DNA of 64,000 nucleotides from positions 434,001-498,000 of the forward strand of contig NZ_JAIUGX010000001.1 in assembly GCF_020164785.1 (NCBI RefSeq). The letters are read 5' to 3'. The notes under the pieces were generated by a model that did not search any database, had not been told where the DNA came from, and saw nothing but the letters and a program-made list of their open reading frames with translations. Positions 39,305-46,803 of the stretch are shown one piece after another (position 1 is the stretch's first letter; the number at the start of each line of letters is the position of its first letter). The translations under genes were made by a program, and so were the position numbers. Source of the stretch: Mesorhizobium sp. ES1-1 (GTDB lineage Bacteria; Pseudomonadota; Alphaproteobacteria; Rhizobiales; Rhizobiaceae).

Positions 39305-39571
39305 CTACTCGGGCAATCCCCGCAGGTCTGGCTTGAAACCGTGGAAGGCTACGGCGCTCGTGCCGTATCTCAGCAGCACCTTCAACATGCCGCAGTAGGT
39401 CATGGCCCTGTGCTTGTCTTTGAGCGCCTTCTTGGGCACTAGCACGCGTACCACGTCCAGCTTGGCTAGCTCGCTAGTCGCTATGTGGGAATAGCCCCCG
39501 TCGGTGTCTATGATGATGTCATAGCCCGGCTGGAGCCCTTCTTTGTAAAAATTGACCTTCACCAATGTCAC
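39305..39571 (-). CDS. Small paralogous protein, copy C of a tandem trio
   Basis: 88 residues. Shares with its two upstream neighbours the order: N-terminal F-Y strand (VKVNFYKEG), a D-x-x-I turn with Gly-rich loop, VVRVLVP in the middle and VAFHGF at the end. It has an extra C-terminal tail (KPDLRGLPE). No known family recognised; the fold looks alpha/beta. Last gene of a three-gene minus operon (40054 to 39305). Confidence 0.7.
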   Translation of the reverse strand: MTLVKVNFYKEGLQPGYDIIIDTDGGYSHIATSELAKLDVVRVLVPKKALKDKHRAMTYCGMLKVLLRYGTSAVAFHGFKPDLRGLPE

Positions 39572-39575
39572 CTCC

Positions 39576-39815
39576 TCAATCGTGGAACCCGAAGAACGCC
39601 ACCGTACACTCGGGATAGACGATAATGAACCGCCCCATTTCCTGCAGGGCGGTGTCCATCAAGTTGATGTCGGCAACCTTCACCAGCACCCTGATTGTCT
39701 CCTGATGGACATTGAAGCGGCGCTGCACCGTAAAGCCCCTGTTCGGGTCTATGGTGCAGTCGAACTCCGGTGGGGTGGACTTTCCGTATAGATAAAACTC
39801 GATTGTCGGGGTCAA
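39576..39815 (-). CDS. Small paralogous protein, copy B of a tandem trio
   Basis: 79 residues. TIEFYLYGK at the start, IRVLVKVADINLMDTAL in the middle and TVAFFGFHD at the end align with copies A and C. Its start overlaps the stop of copy A by ATGA and it ends four bases before copy C begins, so the three are one operon. Function unknown. Confidence 0.7.
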   Translation of the reverse strand: MTPTIEFYLYGKSTPPEFDCTIDPNRGFTVQRRFNVHQETIRVLVKVADINLMDTALQEMGRFIIVYPECTVAFFGFHD

Positions 39816-40054
39816 TCCTGAAACCCATGGAAAACGACCGTTGAAATCGAGAAGAGCATTACCACCCGCATCATGCTGCCCAAAGCCTCTTCCATGAATG
39901 CCTTGCTGCGCAGCTTGACCAGCACCCTCACCACCTTCTTGTCGCGCACATTCCCTTTGCCGACCGGTGTGGCGAACCCAGCCCCACCGGTTATGAGTAC
40001 GTCGGGATTGTCGATGGTGTTTTTGCCGTCCATGTAGAATTCGATGACCGTCAT
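39812..40054 (-). CDS. Small paralogous protein, copy A of a tandem trio
   Basis: 80 residues from ATG 40054. VIEFYMDGK, a Gly-rich loop, VVRVLVKLRSKAFMEEALG and TVVFHGFQD match copies B and C across the whole length. A longer frame starting at 40093 is possible but unneeded. First gene of the tandem operon. Three diverged copies suggest selected duplication rather than recent duplication. Confidence 0.68.
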   Translation of the reverse strand: MTVIEFYMDGKNTIDNPDVLITGGAGFATPVGKGNVRDKKVVRVLVKLRSKAFMEEALGSMMRVVMLFSISTVVFHGFQD

Positions 40055-40203
40055 TAGCTCGCTCCCCGGGTTAAACCCTCCGGAGAGTCGCACACGCCGA
40101 ATCAGGTGTGAATCCCCGACCCCTGTGGATAAGTCGCTTTGTGGTGTACCGATTGAACGCGCCGAGCTGAACGCATAGGCTCGCCGTCCGAAGACAGGAG
40201 GCG

Positions 40204-41166
40204 GTGTTGGAACCTACGCAGGAACAGCTACGAAAATTCATGATCTTCAACCCGCTGGCGTTCGAAAAATACAACGCCATGAAATTGTCCGGCAGGCGCT
40301 TCGTGCACTACTCCAGCTCCGAAGCCGCCTTCCACATGATCAAGACCAATCGGATAAGGCTTCGAAGCTCGTCGGTCATGAACGATTTCATGGAAATTGA
40401 GCATGGACTGAATTGCCTGGTGCAAAGCTGGCGCGGTGAAGCGGGCGAGCACCTTCGCTCCCTCATAGACGACATGTTTCCCGGCACCTCGGAGGAGTTG
40501 GCAAAGCTTTTTGACGCTTGGTCGCCGCTGTTTCGGGAGGACACCTACATCGCGTGCTTATCCGAGCATGAAGACAAAGACGATGTTCTCGGCCGGCTTT
40601 CGATGTGGCGTGCCTATGGCGGCCCCTCGGGCGTTGCCGTGGTGGTGAATCCGCAGGTCTTTCTCTCGGTGTCCGAAGCCCTTTCAGCGTTTACCTCGCC
40701 AGTTGCATACTTGTCGGCCGAAGAGTTCGATACCGAATTCCGCCGGGTTACAGGCAATATCGAAATGACCCGCGACTTCCTCATGGAGGGAGGTAAGGAG
40801 GAGTTCTTCGCTTATCTGTTCCAGGCGTTTCGCTCGGCTGTTTTGTGTACAAAGCACCCCGGCTTTGCGGAGGAAAAGGAATGGCGGATCATCTACGCCC
40901 CGAAGTATTCCACGTCTGAGCTTATCGAGCAGAGCGTCGAACTTATCCGCGGCACGCCGCAAATCGTGTACAGCATCCCGTTCAAGGACTATCCTGATAA
41001 GGATTTCGTGGGCGCTGAATTGCCCAAGCTCATTAACCGCATCATTATCGGCCCGACGCAATTCCCACAGGAATTGCGGGCGGCAACAATCGCCTTGCTC
41101 GACGGGGCCAATGTGCCGGACGCCGCTAACAAGGTAGTAATCTCCAGCATCCCGCTCCGGCAATAA
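40204..41166 (+). CDS. DUF2971 domain protein, possible defence or exclusion protein
   Basis: About 320 residues. The family pattern is seen: FVHYSSSEAAFHMI, IRLRSSSVMNDFMEIEHGL near the N-terminus, the central MWRAYGGPSGVAVVV, and the C-terminal KHPGFAEEKEWRIIYAPK. DUF2971 proteins are often found in mobile and defence islands; their activity is not settled. An AGGAGG site precedes a GTG (40204) and a TTG three bases later; either may start. It lies 27 bases upstream of the TIR-like gene, so the pair is probably co-expressed. Confidence 0.8.
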   Translation: MLEPTQEQLRKFMIFNPLAFEKYNAMKLSGRRFVHYSSSEAAFHMIKTNRIRLRSSSVMNDFMEIEHGLNCLVQSWRGEAGEHLRSLIDDMFPGTSEELAKLFDAWSPLFREDTYIACLSEHEDKDDVLGRLSMWRAYGGPSGVAVVVNPQVFLSVSEALSAFTSPVAYLSAEEFDTEFRRVTGNIEMTRDFLMEGGKEEFFAYLFQAFRSAVLCTKHPGFAEEKEWRIIYAPKYSTSELIEQSVELIRGTPQIVYSIPFKDYPDKDFVGAELPKLINRIIIGPTQFPQELRAATIALLDGANVPDAANKVVISSIPLRQ

Positions 41167-41193
41167 GCCAGATCGACCAGGGTAACATCATCA

Positions 41194-42099
41194 ATGGCCA
41201 ATCCACCGACCAAACCACCAGCCCAAAAACTTTGCTTCATTGTTGGCCCCATCGGCGGCAACGACACCGAGGACCGAGTTCATGCCGATTGGCTGCTGGA
41301 GGAGATTATCAAGCCCGTCTTTGACGCGCATTTCGCAGACTTCCGGGTGGAGCGCGCAGACAAAATTCCCAATCCTGGCCGCATTGATGAGCAGATCATA
41401 ACAGCCCTACTAAGCGCCGAACTGGTCATTGCCGACCTGACGACACTTAACCCGAACGCGTTTTATGAAATCGGGATACGTCATGCCATTCAGAAGCCAA
41501 CCATTCATATGCACCTCGAAGGGCAGAAGATTCCTTTCGATATCGGTTCCTTTCGCTCGATCGAGTTTTCTAGAAAATGGCCGAAGGATATCAGGGCGGC
41601 TCGTGAGATTTTGAAGGACTTCGTCGAAACTGCCACTGCGGACGACTATGTGGTAGACAATCCGGTGACATTTTCCCGCGGCAAGGTGGAGTTTGCAAAA
41701 ACAGCGACGGCTCCGGAGAAAATTATTCAGGACCAACTGTCTGATATCGTTCGTCGGCTAGGCACAATTGAAGGCATTCGCCAGCGGGAGCAATCCTCCG
41801 CTCATCTAGCGAAAGTGCGGGACACGCTGCTGAATTCGGTGTTGTCAAGAAATGCCGTCAGGGATACCGGCAAAATCCTTATCAAGTTGAGCCCTCACGA
41901 CGTCCAAGGGATAGCCTCTTTTCCGTCGGATCTCCAAAAACTGTTGGCTGCGCATGTTTCCTACTTTGCGACCGAGGAGGCCACACAAACGAGTGCCGTG
42001 GTGTCTATCCCCGACAGTGCTGACAATCGCGAAGCGGTCAGGAATTTGGTGGAAGACGCTCGGAGGCGAGAGATCGACGTGACCCTGAGTGAACTTTGA
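41194..42099 (+). CDS. TIR/nucleoside deoxyribosyltransferase-like protein
   Basis: 301 residues. The N-terminal half carries the Ndt/TIR-like core: KLCFIVGPIGG, FRVERADKIPNPGRIDEQI, and LVIADLTTLNPNAFYEIGIRHA with a candidate catalytic glutamate at E92. Then come KPTIHMHLEGQKIPFDI and a helical C-terminal half. Related proteins cleave the glycosidic bond of NAD or nucleotides; several act in phage defence. Activity here is inferred from motifs. Follows the DUF2971 gene directly; no nucleotide cyclase is seen nearby. Confidence 0.78.
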   Translation: MANPPTKPPAQKLCFIVGPIGGNDTEDRVHADWLLEEIIKPVFDAHFADFRVERADKIPNPGRIDEQIITALLSAELVIADLTTLNPNAFYEIGIRHAIQKPTIHMHLEGQKIPFDIGSFRSIEFSRKWPKDIRAAREILKDFVETATADDYVVDNPVTFSRGKVEFAKTATAPEKIIQDQLSDIVRRLGTIEGIRQREQSSAHLAKVRDTLLNSVLSRNAVRDTGKILIKLSPHDVQGIASFPSDLQKLLAAHVSYFATEEATQTSAVVSIPDSADNREAVRNLVEDARRREIDVTLSEL

Positions 42100-42100
42100 C

Positions 42101-42124
42101 AAAATCGCCCCCATCACTGGGGGC
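42101..42124 (-). terminator. Terminator for the minus-strand group 43035-42287
   Basis: GCCCCC and GGGGGC (42107-42112 and 42119-42124) form a 6-bp GC stem with a 6-base loop. On the minus strand it is followed by GATTTT. It ends the minus-strand messages and also lies just after the TIR-like gene. Confidence 0.6.
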
Positions 42125-42286
42125 AATCTGGGTGCACTCGGGTGGGACCTCCCCGAAGGGAGCGACGGTCCGACATTCACCCTGCTGGCATGGGGTCGCC
42201 CCCATGATTATCCAGACAGGCTCGCGAGGGTGAGGTGCATTGACCCGGGTTCACGATGTTGTCGCGCCCGCTCGCTGTGTGTTGAC

Positions 42287-42535
42287 CTAGGCGGCCTTCA
42301 GCGGTGGTATTTTGAAAAAGAACAGGGGAAGCCAGTTGGTTTCCCTGATGTAGCGGTTGATGGTGTGCCTCTGGGCCATTGTCGGCGCCTCGGCGCCACC
42401 TTCCAGAACCACTTGCCTTACGCCTTCAAGCGGCTCGGGTAGCGGGTTAATGGTCAACCCTCGCCCGTCCATTTTGATGTACACGTCGTAGAGCGGCGGG
42501 TACGGGTCACAGTCGCGGTAAAACTCCAATTCCAT
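42287..42535 (-). CDS. Small hypothetical protein, possibly related to the tandem trio
   Basis: 82 residues. LEFYRDCD at the start, YDVYIKMDGRGL and GVRQVVLEGGAE resemble the F-Y / D-x-x-I / VRVLV layout of the three paralogues at 39.3-40.05 kb, though weakly. AAAGGAGG stands just before ATG 42535. Function unknown. Confidence 0.6.
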   Translation of the reverse strand: MELEFYRDCDPYPPLYDVYIKMDGRGLTINPLPEPLEGVRQVVLEGGAEAPTMAQRHTINRYIRETNWLPLFFFKIPPLKAA

Positions 42536-42550
42536 ATGGCCTCCTTTGGA

Positions 42551-42787
42551 TTAGCCGGTGAGGAAGGGATGGAGGCGAACTTCAGCGTTCATAGCCTGGG
42601 CCATGAATGCCAGCTGCTCGCGCTGAGGGGCGTTCAAAGACCAACTGTCACAGACGATGTGGATGGTCATTTTCCAGCCCACCGTGGTGAAGAAGCCGGT
42701 GTGCAGCTCACCCCTGTCGTCCATCGTGAACTGATACGGCAGGGGCCAGACGGAGCCCCGCCGCCAAACATGGATGATGTTGGGCAT
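42551..42787 (-). CDS. Small hypothetical protein
   Basis: 78 residues from ATG 42787 (AAGGAG upstream). Begins PNIIHVWRRG, with YQFTMDDRGEL and a beta-rich middle, and ends with a helix (REQLAFMAQAMNAEV). The layout is vaguely like the preceding small genes. No family recognised. In a minus-strand operon with 42865 and 42287. Confidence 0.6.
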   Translation of the reverse strand: MPNIIHVWRRGSVWPLPYQFTMDDRGELHTGFFTTVGWKMTIHIVCDSWSLNAPQREQLAFMAQAMNAEVRLHPFLTG

Positions 42788-42864
42788 GGGTATCTCCTTG
42801 TTCGGGGAATAACGCGTCCCCGTGCGCGGCAGGTTTAGGCGCCTTTCCTGCTGCCTAGACGGGA

Positions 42865-43035
42865 TCACCCCCTTCCGATTGCCTGAAAGTCCTGGATCAG
42901 TTCCCGCCAGCCTTTGCAGTAGTCGCATTCCTGCTGGCAGCGCTTACACTCCCGCCTCCAGTCAATCTCGAAGGCGCGGGTGTCGGGGACGTTAACCGGC
43001 TGCTCGTTTGCGGGCGGCGCCCGTGGTTCCTGCAT
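42865..43035 (-). CDS. Very small cysteine-rich protein
   Basis: 56 residues from ATG 43035 (AAGGA upstream), too short for routine gene calls. Translation gives a proline-rich N-terminus and a zinc-ribbon-like ECKRCQQECDYCKGW with two CxxC pairs separated by three residues. It probably binds a metal. First gene of the minus operon running down to 42287. Confidence 0.5.
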   Translation of the reverse strand: MQEPRAPPANEQPVNVPDTRAFEIDWRRECKRCQQECDYCKGWRELIQDFQAIGRG

Positions 43036-43131
43036 CGCTGCATCCTTAAACGTGAGAGGTATTTACCTTCACAGGATGAGTCAGCGGCGTAATCTCGGCA
43101 AGACTAATTAACGGCGGTTAGCGGGGTTTAA

Positions 43132-43154
43132 CAAGTATACCATAATTGTACTTG
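43132..43154. promoter_or_regulatory. Imperfect palindrome in a divergent promoter region
   Basis: CAAGTA (43132-43137) and TACTTG (43149-43154) frame 11 bases, giving a 23-bp imperfect palindrome in the AT-rich gap between divergent genes. It looks like a repressor operator. Confidence 0.5.
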
Positions 43155-43262
43155 CCAAGGGGAGCAACTTCACCTCAGATTGTTTTTAAGGGGTGCGGTT
43201 CCTAAGGCCGCATCCTGGCTGATTTAATCCTTAGGAGCCAAAACAAATGAAAGTCTTAGGAT

Positions 43263-43976
43263 GTGGAACGTCCCATTTTGCTTAAAGCCCACGAAGTTCG
43301 TGGCATTTTAGAAAATCGTCAAACGCAGCTAAGGCGCGCCTTAAAGGTCCAGCCCCCGCTCAACACTGACCGCTTCTTTGAAAATGAGATTTGCGGCAAA
43401 TCCAGCAGCTATCGAGAGTTCGAGGGCCTACAACTGAACGGCATGGGGCTAGGACATACGTGTTTCGTTAGGTGTCCCTATGGCGAACCCGGCGACCTTC
43501 TGTGGGTGAGGGAGACGTGGGAGGTTTGTCCGCAGGGATGTGGTGCAGGAAAAGACAGTTTTCATATCCGCTATCGTGCGGACGGGGGCATGGTTTTTCA
43601 TGACTTAGATGAAGGTAACGAGCGCGCTAATTATCTGACACGCGTTTACGACACGCGTCCAGAGAATCTTCCCAGCATCCAAATGCCCCGCTGGGCCAGC
43701 CGCATCCAACTGGAAATCATCAGTGTGCGGGTCGAGCGCTTACAAGAGATTTCGGAAACAGACGCTGAAGCGGAGGGCTGCTACTCCCATTCGCAGCGAT
43801 CCTTTCCGAGATTGGCGCCGGGCTTTCGAGATGACTTCAAGCGCATTTGGCAAGAGGAGTATGGCAAGCCTATTAGCCCCAGGAAGCAATTGAGCTCAGG
43901 GAAGCAGCACCGACCGGAAAGCTGGCATGCCAACCCTTGGGTATGGGTCGTCGAGTTTAAGCGGGTGGAGGCATAG
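43263..43976 (+). CDS. Phage ASCH-like/morphogenetic-type protein
   Basis: 237 residues of a family frequent in prophages. The start PILLKAHEVRGILENRQTQLRR, CPYGEPGDLLWVRETWE, and IQMPRWASRIQLEIISVRVERL are typical. Members are often labelled morphogenetic or ASCH-like proteins, and their role is not known. The GTG at 43263 has a weak ribosome site. An ATG at 43247 with TTAGGAG opens a 12-codon frame overlapping this start, which may couple translation. Heads the rightward replication operon. Confidence 0.78.
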   Translation: MERPILLKAHEVRGILENRQTQLRRALKVQPPLNTDRFFENEICGKSSSYREFEGLQLNGMGLGHTCFVRCPYGEPGDLLWVRETWEVCPQGCGAGKDSFHIRYRADGGMVFHDLDEGNERANYLTRVYDTRPENLPSIQMPRWASRIQLEIISVRVERLQEISETDAEAEGCYSHSQRSFPRLAPGFRDDFKRIWQEEYGKPISPRKQLSSGKQHRPESWHANPWVWVVEFKRVEA

Positions 43977-43978
43977 CC

Positions 43979-44407
43979 ATGCCAACACTCTGTTTTCTGC
44001 CCACCCAGCTCGTCAAAGAGGCGTTCATCGGACGGGGCATCTACCGGCTCTACCGCGAAGGTCGGATCGTTTATGTCGGCCAAGCCAAATGTATCTCGGC
44101 CCGTATCCATGTCCATTGGACTGAGCGTCAGAAGGACTTCGACGGGTTCGATTACCTGTTGATGCCTGACGCCTCGGCAGCGGCAATGGATGAGGCGGAA
44201 GCTTCGGAGATCTTTCGCCTGAAGCCTGAGTACAATCGTGCTTTGCCCCGTACAGGTAGGCATCTGCGGCTGACGCAAATCGCTCACCAGATGAAGGTGC
44301 GGCCGATGAAACTTCAACGGTTCATCACCGCCAACGCAATCGAGTGTTTTCTAGGTCTTTACGACACCGCGATGTTCGAGGGGGTGAGCCGTGAATCACT
44401 CGTTTAA
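43979..44407 (+). CDS. GIY-YIG nuclease domain protein
   Basis: 142 residues. GRGIYRLYREGRIVYVGQA is the GIY-YIG motif (GIY...VYVG) near residues 19-37, followed by the conserved arginine in SARIHVH and by a glutamate-bearing EASEIFRLKPEYNRAL. A structure-specific or homing nuclease is likely. The last 17 bases overlap the next gene. It could serve phage recombination or defence; which is not shown. Confidence 0.82.
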   Translation: MPTLCFLPTQLVKEAFIGRGIYRLYREGRIVYVGQAKCISARIHVHWTERQKDFDGFDYLLMPDASAAAMDEAEASEIFRLKPEYNRALPRTGRHLRLTQIAHQMKVRPMKLQRFITANAIECFLGLYDTAMFEGVSRESLV

Positions 44408-45233
44408 CATCGATGTTGCCGGGGAGACTGGCGTTGAGGCTGCCATCATCTTCGAAAACATCCTCTACTGGGTGGTTAAGAATACTGCCAACCAAGAGAA
44501 CGTTCGTGAAGGCGTAGCGTGGGTTTATAACAGCCGCGCCGCATGGTGTGAGCTCTTCCCCTATCTCGGCGAAAAGCAGATCAGGAACGCCCTGGAGCGC
44601 CTTCTCGCTGCCAACCTGATTGTGCGGGACAATTTCAGCTTCGGAAGCATGAACCGCACCTATTGGTACACCCTGGCCGAAAGGGCCAAACCGTACTGGC
44701 CGAAAGGGCCAAACCTAGGTTCTGGCAAAAAGGGCCAAACCAAAACTGTTATAGACAACCCTATAAACGAAACTCCCTCTGTATCTCCCAAACCAACGAA
44801 AGCCTCTTCTCGTGCAAACCCTGCAGCAACCCTTCTCCAGCATCTTGAACCAAGTGGAGGCGTCCCGCCGACCGAATGGGGAGACTGGGCACACACCACC
44901 TTCGGCTGGGACGTTGACCGCATCAGCTTCGAATGGGACGACTTCTCTGACTACTGGACCAGCGGCAACGCCAAGGCTGGAGGCCGCAAGTCAGATTGGG
45001 CTGCCACCTGGCGGAGCCATTGCCGGCGTGTTGCCCACCTCAGCAATCGAGGCTACCGAGCTGGCGGAAAGGCTCGTAGCGGATTTGCTGCCGCCTTCGC
45101 TTCAAGCGTGGCTGCACGATATGGAACAGCACCAGCTGGTGGCAGCGTCGGTGGGGGGCAGGCCGCCGAAGGCGCCGGAGAAGTCACCCGAACTCGTCGC
45201 GACCGTCTCCCAAACGGTGAGATCCCTTACTGA
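44391..45233 (+). CDS. Phage replication initiation-like protein with embedded iterons
   Basis: 280 residues. The N-terminal part (about 5-95) is a winged-helix, replication-type domain (EAAIIFENILYWVV, EKQIRNALERLLAANLIVRD). The C-terminal region (about 160-225) resembles the DnaT-like/helicase-loader domain (FEWDDFSDYWTSGNAKAG, SDWAATWRSHCRRV). Three 20-base repeats lie in the linker (see the separate entry), the layout of lambda O. The GTG start overlaps the GIY-YIG gene; the 3' end overlaps the next gene by about 200 bases. Confidence 0.75.
   Translation: MNHSFNIDVAGETGVEAAIIFENILYWVVKNTANQENVREGVAWVYNSRAAWCELFPYLGEKQIRNALERLLAANLIVRDNFSFGSMNRTYWYTLAERAKPYWPKGPNLGSGKKGQTKTVIDNPINETPSVSPKPTKASSRANPAATLLQHLEPSGGVPPTEWGDWAHTTFGWDVDRISFEWDDFSDYWTSGNAKAGGRKSDWAATWRSHCRRVAHLSNRGYRAGGKARSGFAAAFASSVAARYGTAPAGGSVGGGQAAEGAGEVTRTRRDRLPNGEIPY
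44673..44741 (+). repeat. Three iteron-like repeats inside the replication gene, candidate origin
   Basis: CTGGCCGAAAGGGCCAAACC at 44673-44692, the same 20 bases at 44696-44715, and a variant CTGGCAAAAAGGGCCAAACC at 44722-44741. Starts are 23 and 26 bases apart, so each copy is read in a different reading frame. The conservation is therefore in the DNA, not the protein. An AT-richer stretch follows immediately. This is the layout of a phage origin bound by its own initiator. Confidence 0.72.
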
Positions 45234-45528
45234 CCTGCTCGTTCCTGCCCGCGACCGCGGACCCGAGCTCGAAGCGCAGATCCTGAAGATGTTCGCCGCC
45301 TTCAACCTCTACACCGGCGACCGGGGTAAGCTGAACGCCATGGTCGAGGTCTGGGCCGATGAGCTGGAGGAATACCCGCTGTACGCCATCCGCAAGGCCT
45401 ATAAATGGGCCATCCGCGGTGAAGGCAAGCTGCCGTCGCTGGCCGCGTTCATACGGGACGTTAAGCTTGCCGTCGGGAATAACGTGGTGGAGCGCAGGAA
45501 GCTGCTACAAAGATGGCTCAACCAGTAG
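45028..45528 (+). CDS. Phage replication-associated protein
   Basis: About 166 residues if started at GTG 45028 (GGAG upstream); ATG 45118 is an alternative. Mostly helical: TELAERLVADLLPPSLQAWL, then LVPARDRGPELEAQILKMF and GEGKLPSLAAFIRDVKLAVG. No named family recognised, but position after the initiator suggests a helicase loader or replication accessory factor. It overlaps the previous gene in another frame by 115-206 bases, depending on the start. Confidence 0.62.
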   Translation: MLPTSAIEATELAERLVADLLPPSLQAWLHDMEQHQLVAASVGGRPPKAPEKSPELVATVSQTVRSLTDLLVPARDRGPELEAQILKMFAAFNLYTGDRGKLNAMVEVWADELEEYPLYAIRKAYKWAIRGEGKLPSLAAFIRDVKLAVGNNVVERRKLLQRWLNQ

Positions 45529-45536
45529 GAATAGCG

Positions 45537-45725
45537 ATGTCAGGGTTTTCCGAGAAGGAAGTGCAGGCGGAGCTGGAGCGCAGAAAGTCGGCTTCTTTAC
45601 GTGAGGAAGAGGCGAAGAAGTATCGCACGCCACCCCATCCCAGCGGTGAGCATTGCATCCACTGCCAAACCGCCCTCACTGCGCTTGAGCGGCCCCCGTT
45701 GTGCGACATCTGCCTGGGCAATTGA
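45537..45725 (+). CDS. Small zinc-ribbon-like protein
   Basis: 62 residues from ATG 45537 (GTAGGAA upstream). A helical, charged N-terminus (EKEVQAELERRKSA) is followed by HCIHCQTAL and LCDICLG, two CxxC pairs likely to hold zinc. Last gene of the short rightward replication operon. Confidence 0.6.
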   Translation: MSGFSEKEVQAELERRKSASLREEEAKKYRTPPHPSGEHCIHCQTALTALERPPLCDICLGN

Positions 45726-45726
45726 C

Positions 45727-45954
45727 CTAGCTGGCGTGTTGCAAATCGTGCCGGCGTGACCGGATGGCGCTTTTCAGTTCCACCATCTCGGTGACGCCCG
45801 TCTGGAACAACCTGACCAGCTCGGCGGCTACGCCCGTTGCTTCCTCGGTGTCGGGCAAAATGCCGTGCTCTACGCACACGTCATCGAACACGGCTTTCAG
45901 CGTGTCGAGATCGTTGGGATACATCGTATGAGAGTGGACGAGAAAGTGGAGCAT
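45727..45954 (-). CDS. Small hypothetical protein
   Basis: 75 residues, helical and acidic, starting at ATG 45954 with GGAGG upstream. Similar short proteins occur in rhizobial genomes. A longer frame to 46026 has no good ribosome site. Convergent with the zinc-ribbon gene, whose stop lies next to its own. Function unknown. Confidence 0.58.
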   Translation of the reverse strand: MLHFLVHSHTMYPNDLDTLKAVFDDVCVEHGILPDTEEATGVAAELVRLFQTGVTEMVELKSAIRSRRHDLQHAS

Positions 45955-46087
45955 CGAGGGCCTCCAAATGAAGAACAGGTGGAGTGACGACCCCGCGAAC
46001 ATGACTCCGTTCGCGTTACCTATCAATTAAAAATGTGTGTCTGATGTGACCGGTTAAAACCGTACCGTCCAATGATGCTGGGAAGGC

Positions 46088-46348
46088 TCACGTTTCAGGC
46101 TCGAATTTCACCTTCCCAGCTGCGTTCTTGCCAGTGAAGGTCAAGCTGAACAGCAGGATCTGGTCGGAGTCGGTCACGTGCATAATCCACGTTTTGTCGC
46201 CCTCCCAAAGCTTGCCATCCAGATCGGTGAGCATTTCTCCAGCGGCGCGTACCGCCTCGGATCTTGCTGTATCGATGTCGGGCAGCTGGGTTCCTACCGG
46301 GTCGGGCACCAGCTTGCCGTTATCTACGTGGAAGTGGAAGAGAGGCAT
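46088..46348 (-). CDS. DUF6894-like protein
   Basis: 86 residues with the family layout: LFHFHVDNGKLVPDPVGTQL, an AR-x-EA helix (TARSEAVRAAGEMLTDL), then LWEGDKTWIMHVTDSD and a beta strand. The family is widespread and of unknown function in Mesorhizobium and Bradyrhizobium. GGAG precedes ATG 46348. It suggests a host-derived gene acquired by the phage. Confidence 0.72.
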   Translation of the reverse strand: MPLFHFHVDNGKLVPDPVGTQLPDIDTARSEAVRAAGEMLTDLDGKLWEGDKTWIMHVTDSDQILLFSLTFTGKNAAGKVKFEPET

Positions 46349-46479
46349 TACGGACTCCAGGGCGTTCGTCCAACTTCACTTTCGGCTCTATGTTCCAAGC
46401 CCTATCTGAACTCAAACAGGCCAATTGACTCTCCAGAACAAAAGGGGAACATATTCCTAGACCCGTTCTGGAGGCCACC

Positions 46480-46800
46480 ATGCCGACCCGACACAAGGGC
46501 GTCCACTCTGACGCCTACCTTGACCATTTCTGGCCGCATCACGCCGTCATTCCATGGGAGAACTGCTGCGGCCGGCACTATGACCCTGCCCACAGCCGGG
46601 CGCAGGAAATGGGCGAAGCCGTCCGGCATGCCCACATCACCCGGGACGGGCGGGACTACGTGGTGTTTCGGTTCAAAGAGCCGTTCCAGGCTGAGCGCAT
46701 GGCGCAGGAGTTCGGTGGGGAGACTTACTACGGTGGTGACCGCAAAGGACCGGGTTGGGATAAGTGGCGGAAACGTCTGCGGCGTACGCAGTTATCTTGA
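46480..46800 (+). CDS. Hypothetical protein
   Basis: 106 residues from ATG 46480 (GGAGG upstream). Rich in His/Trp/Arg (AYLDHFWPHHAVIPW, ENCCGRHYD), ending in a basic tail WDKWRKRLRRTQLS. The beta strand DYVVFRFKEPFQ in the middle is the clearest structural feature. No family recognised. Confidence 0.58.
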   Translation: MPTRHKGVHSDAYLDHFWPHHAVIPWENCCGRHYDPAHSRAQEMGEAVRHAHITRDGRDYVVFRFKEPFQAERMAQEFGGETYYGGDRKGPGWDKWRKRLRRTQLS

Positions 46801-46803
46801 GCT

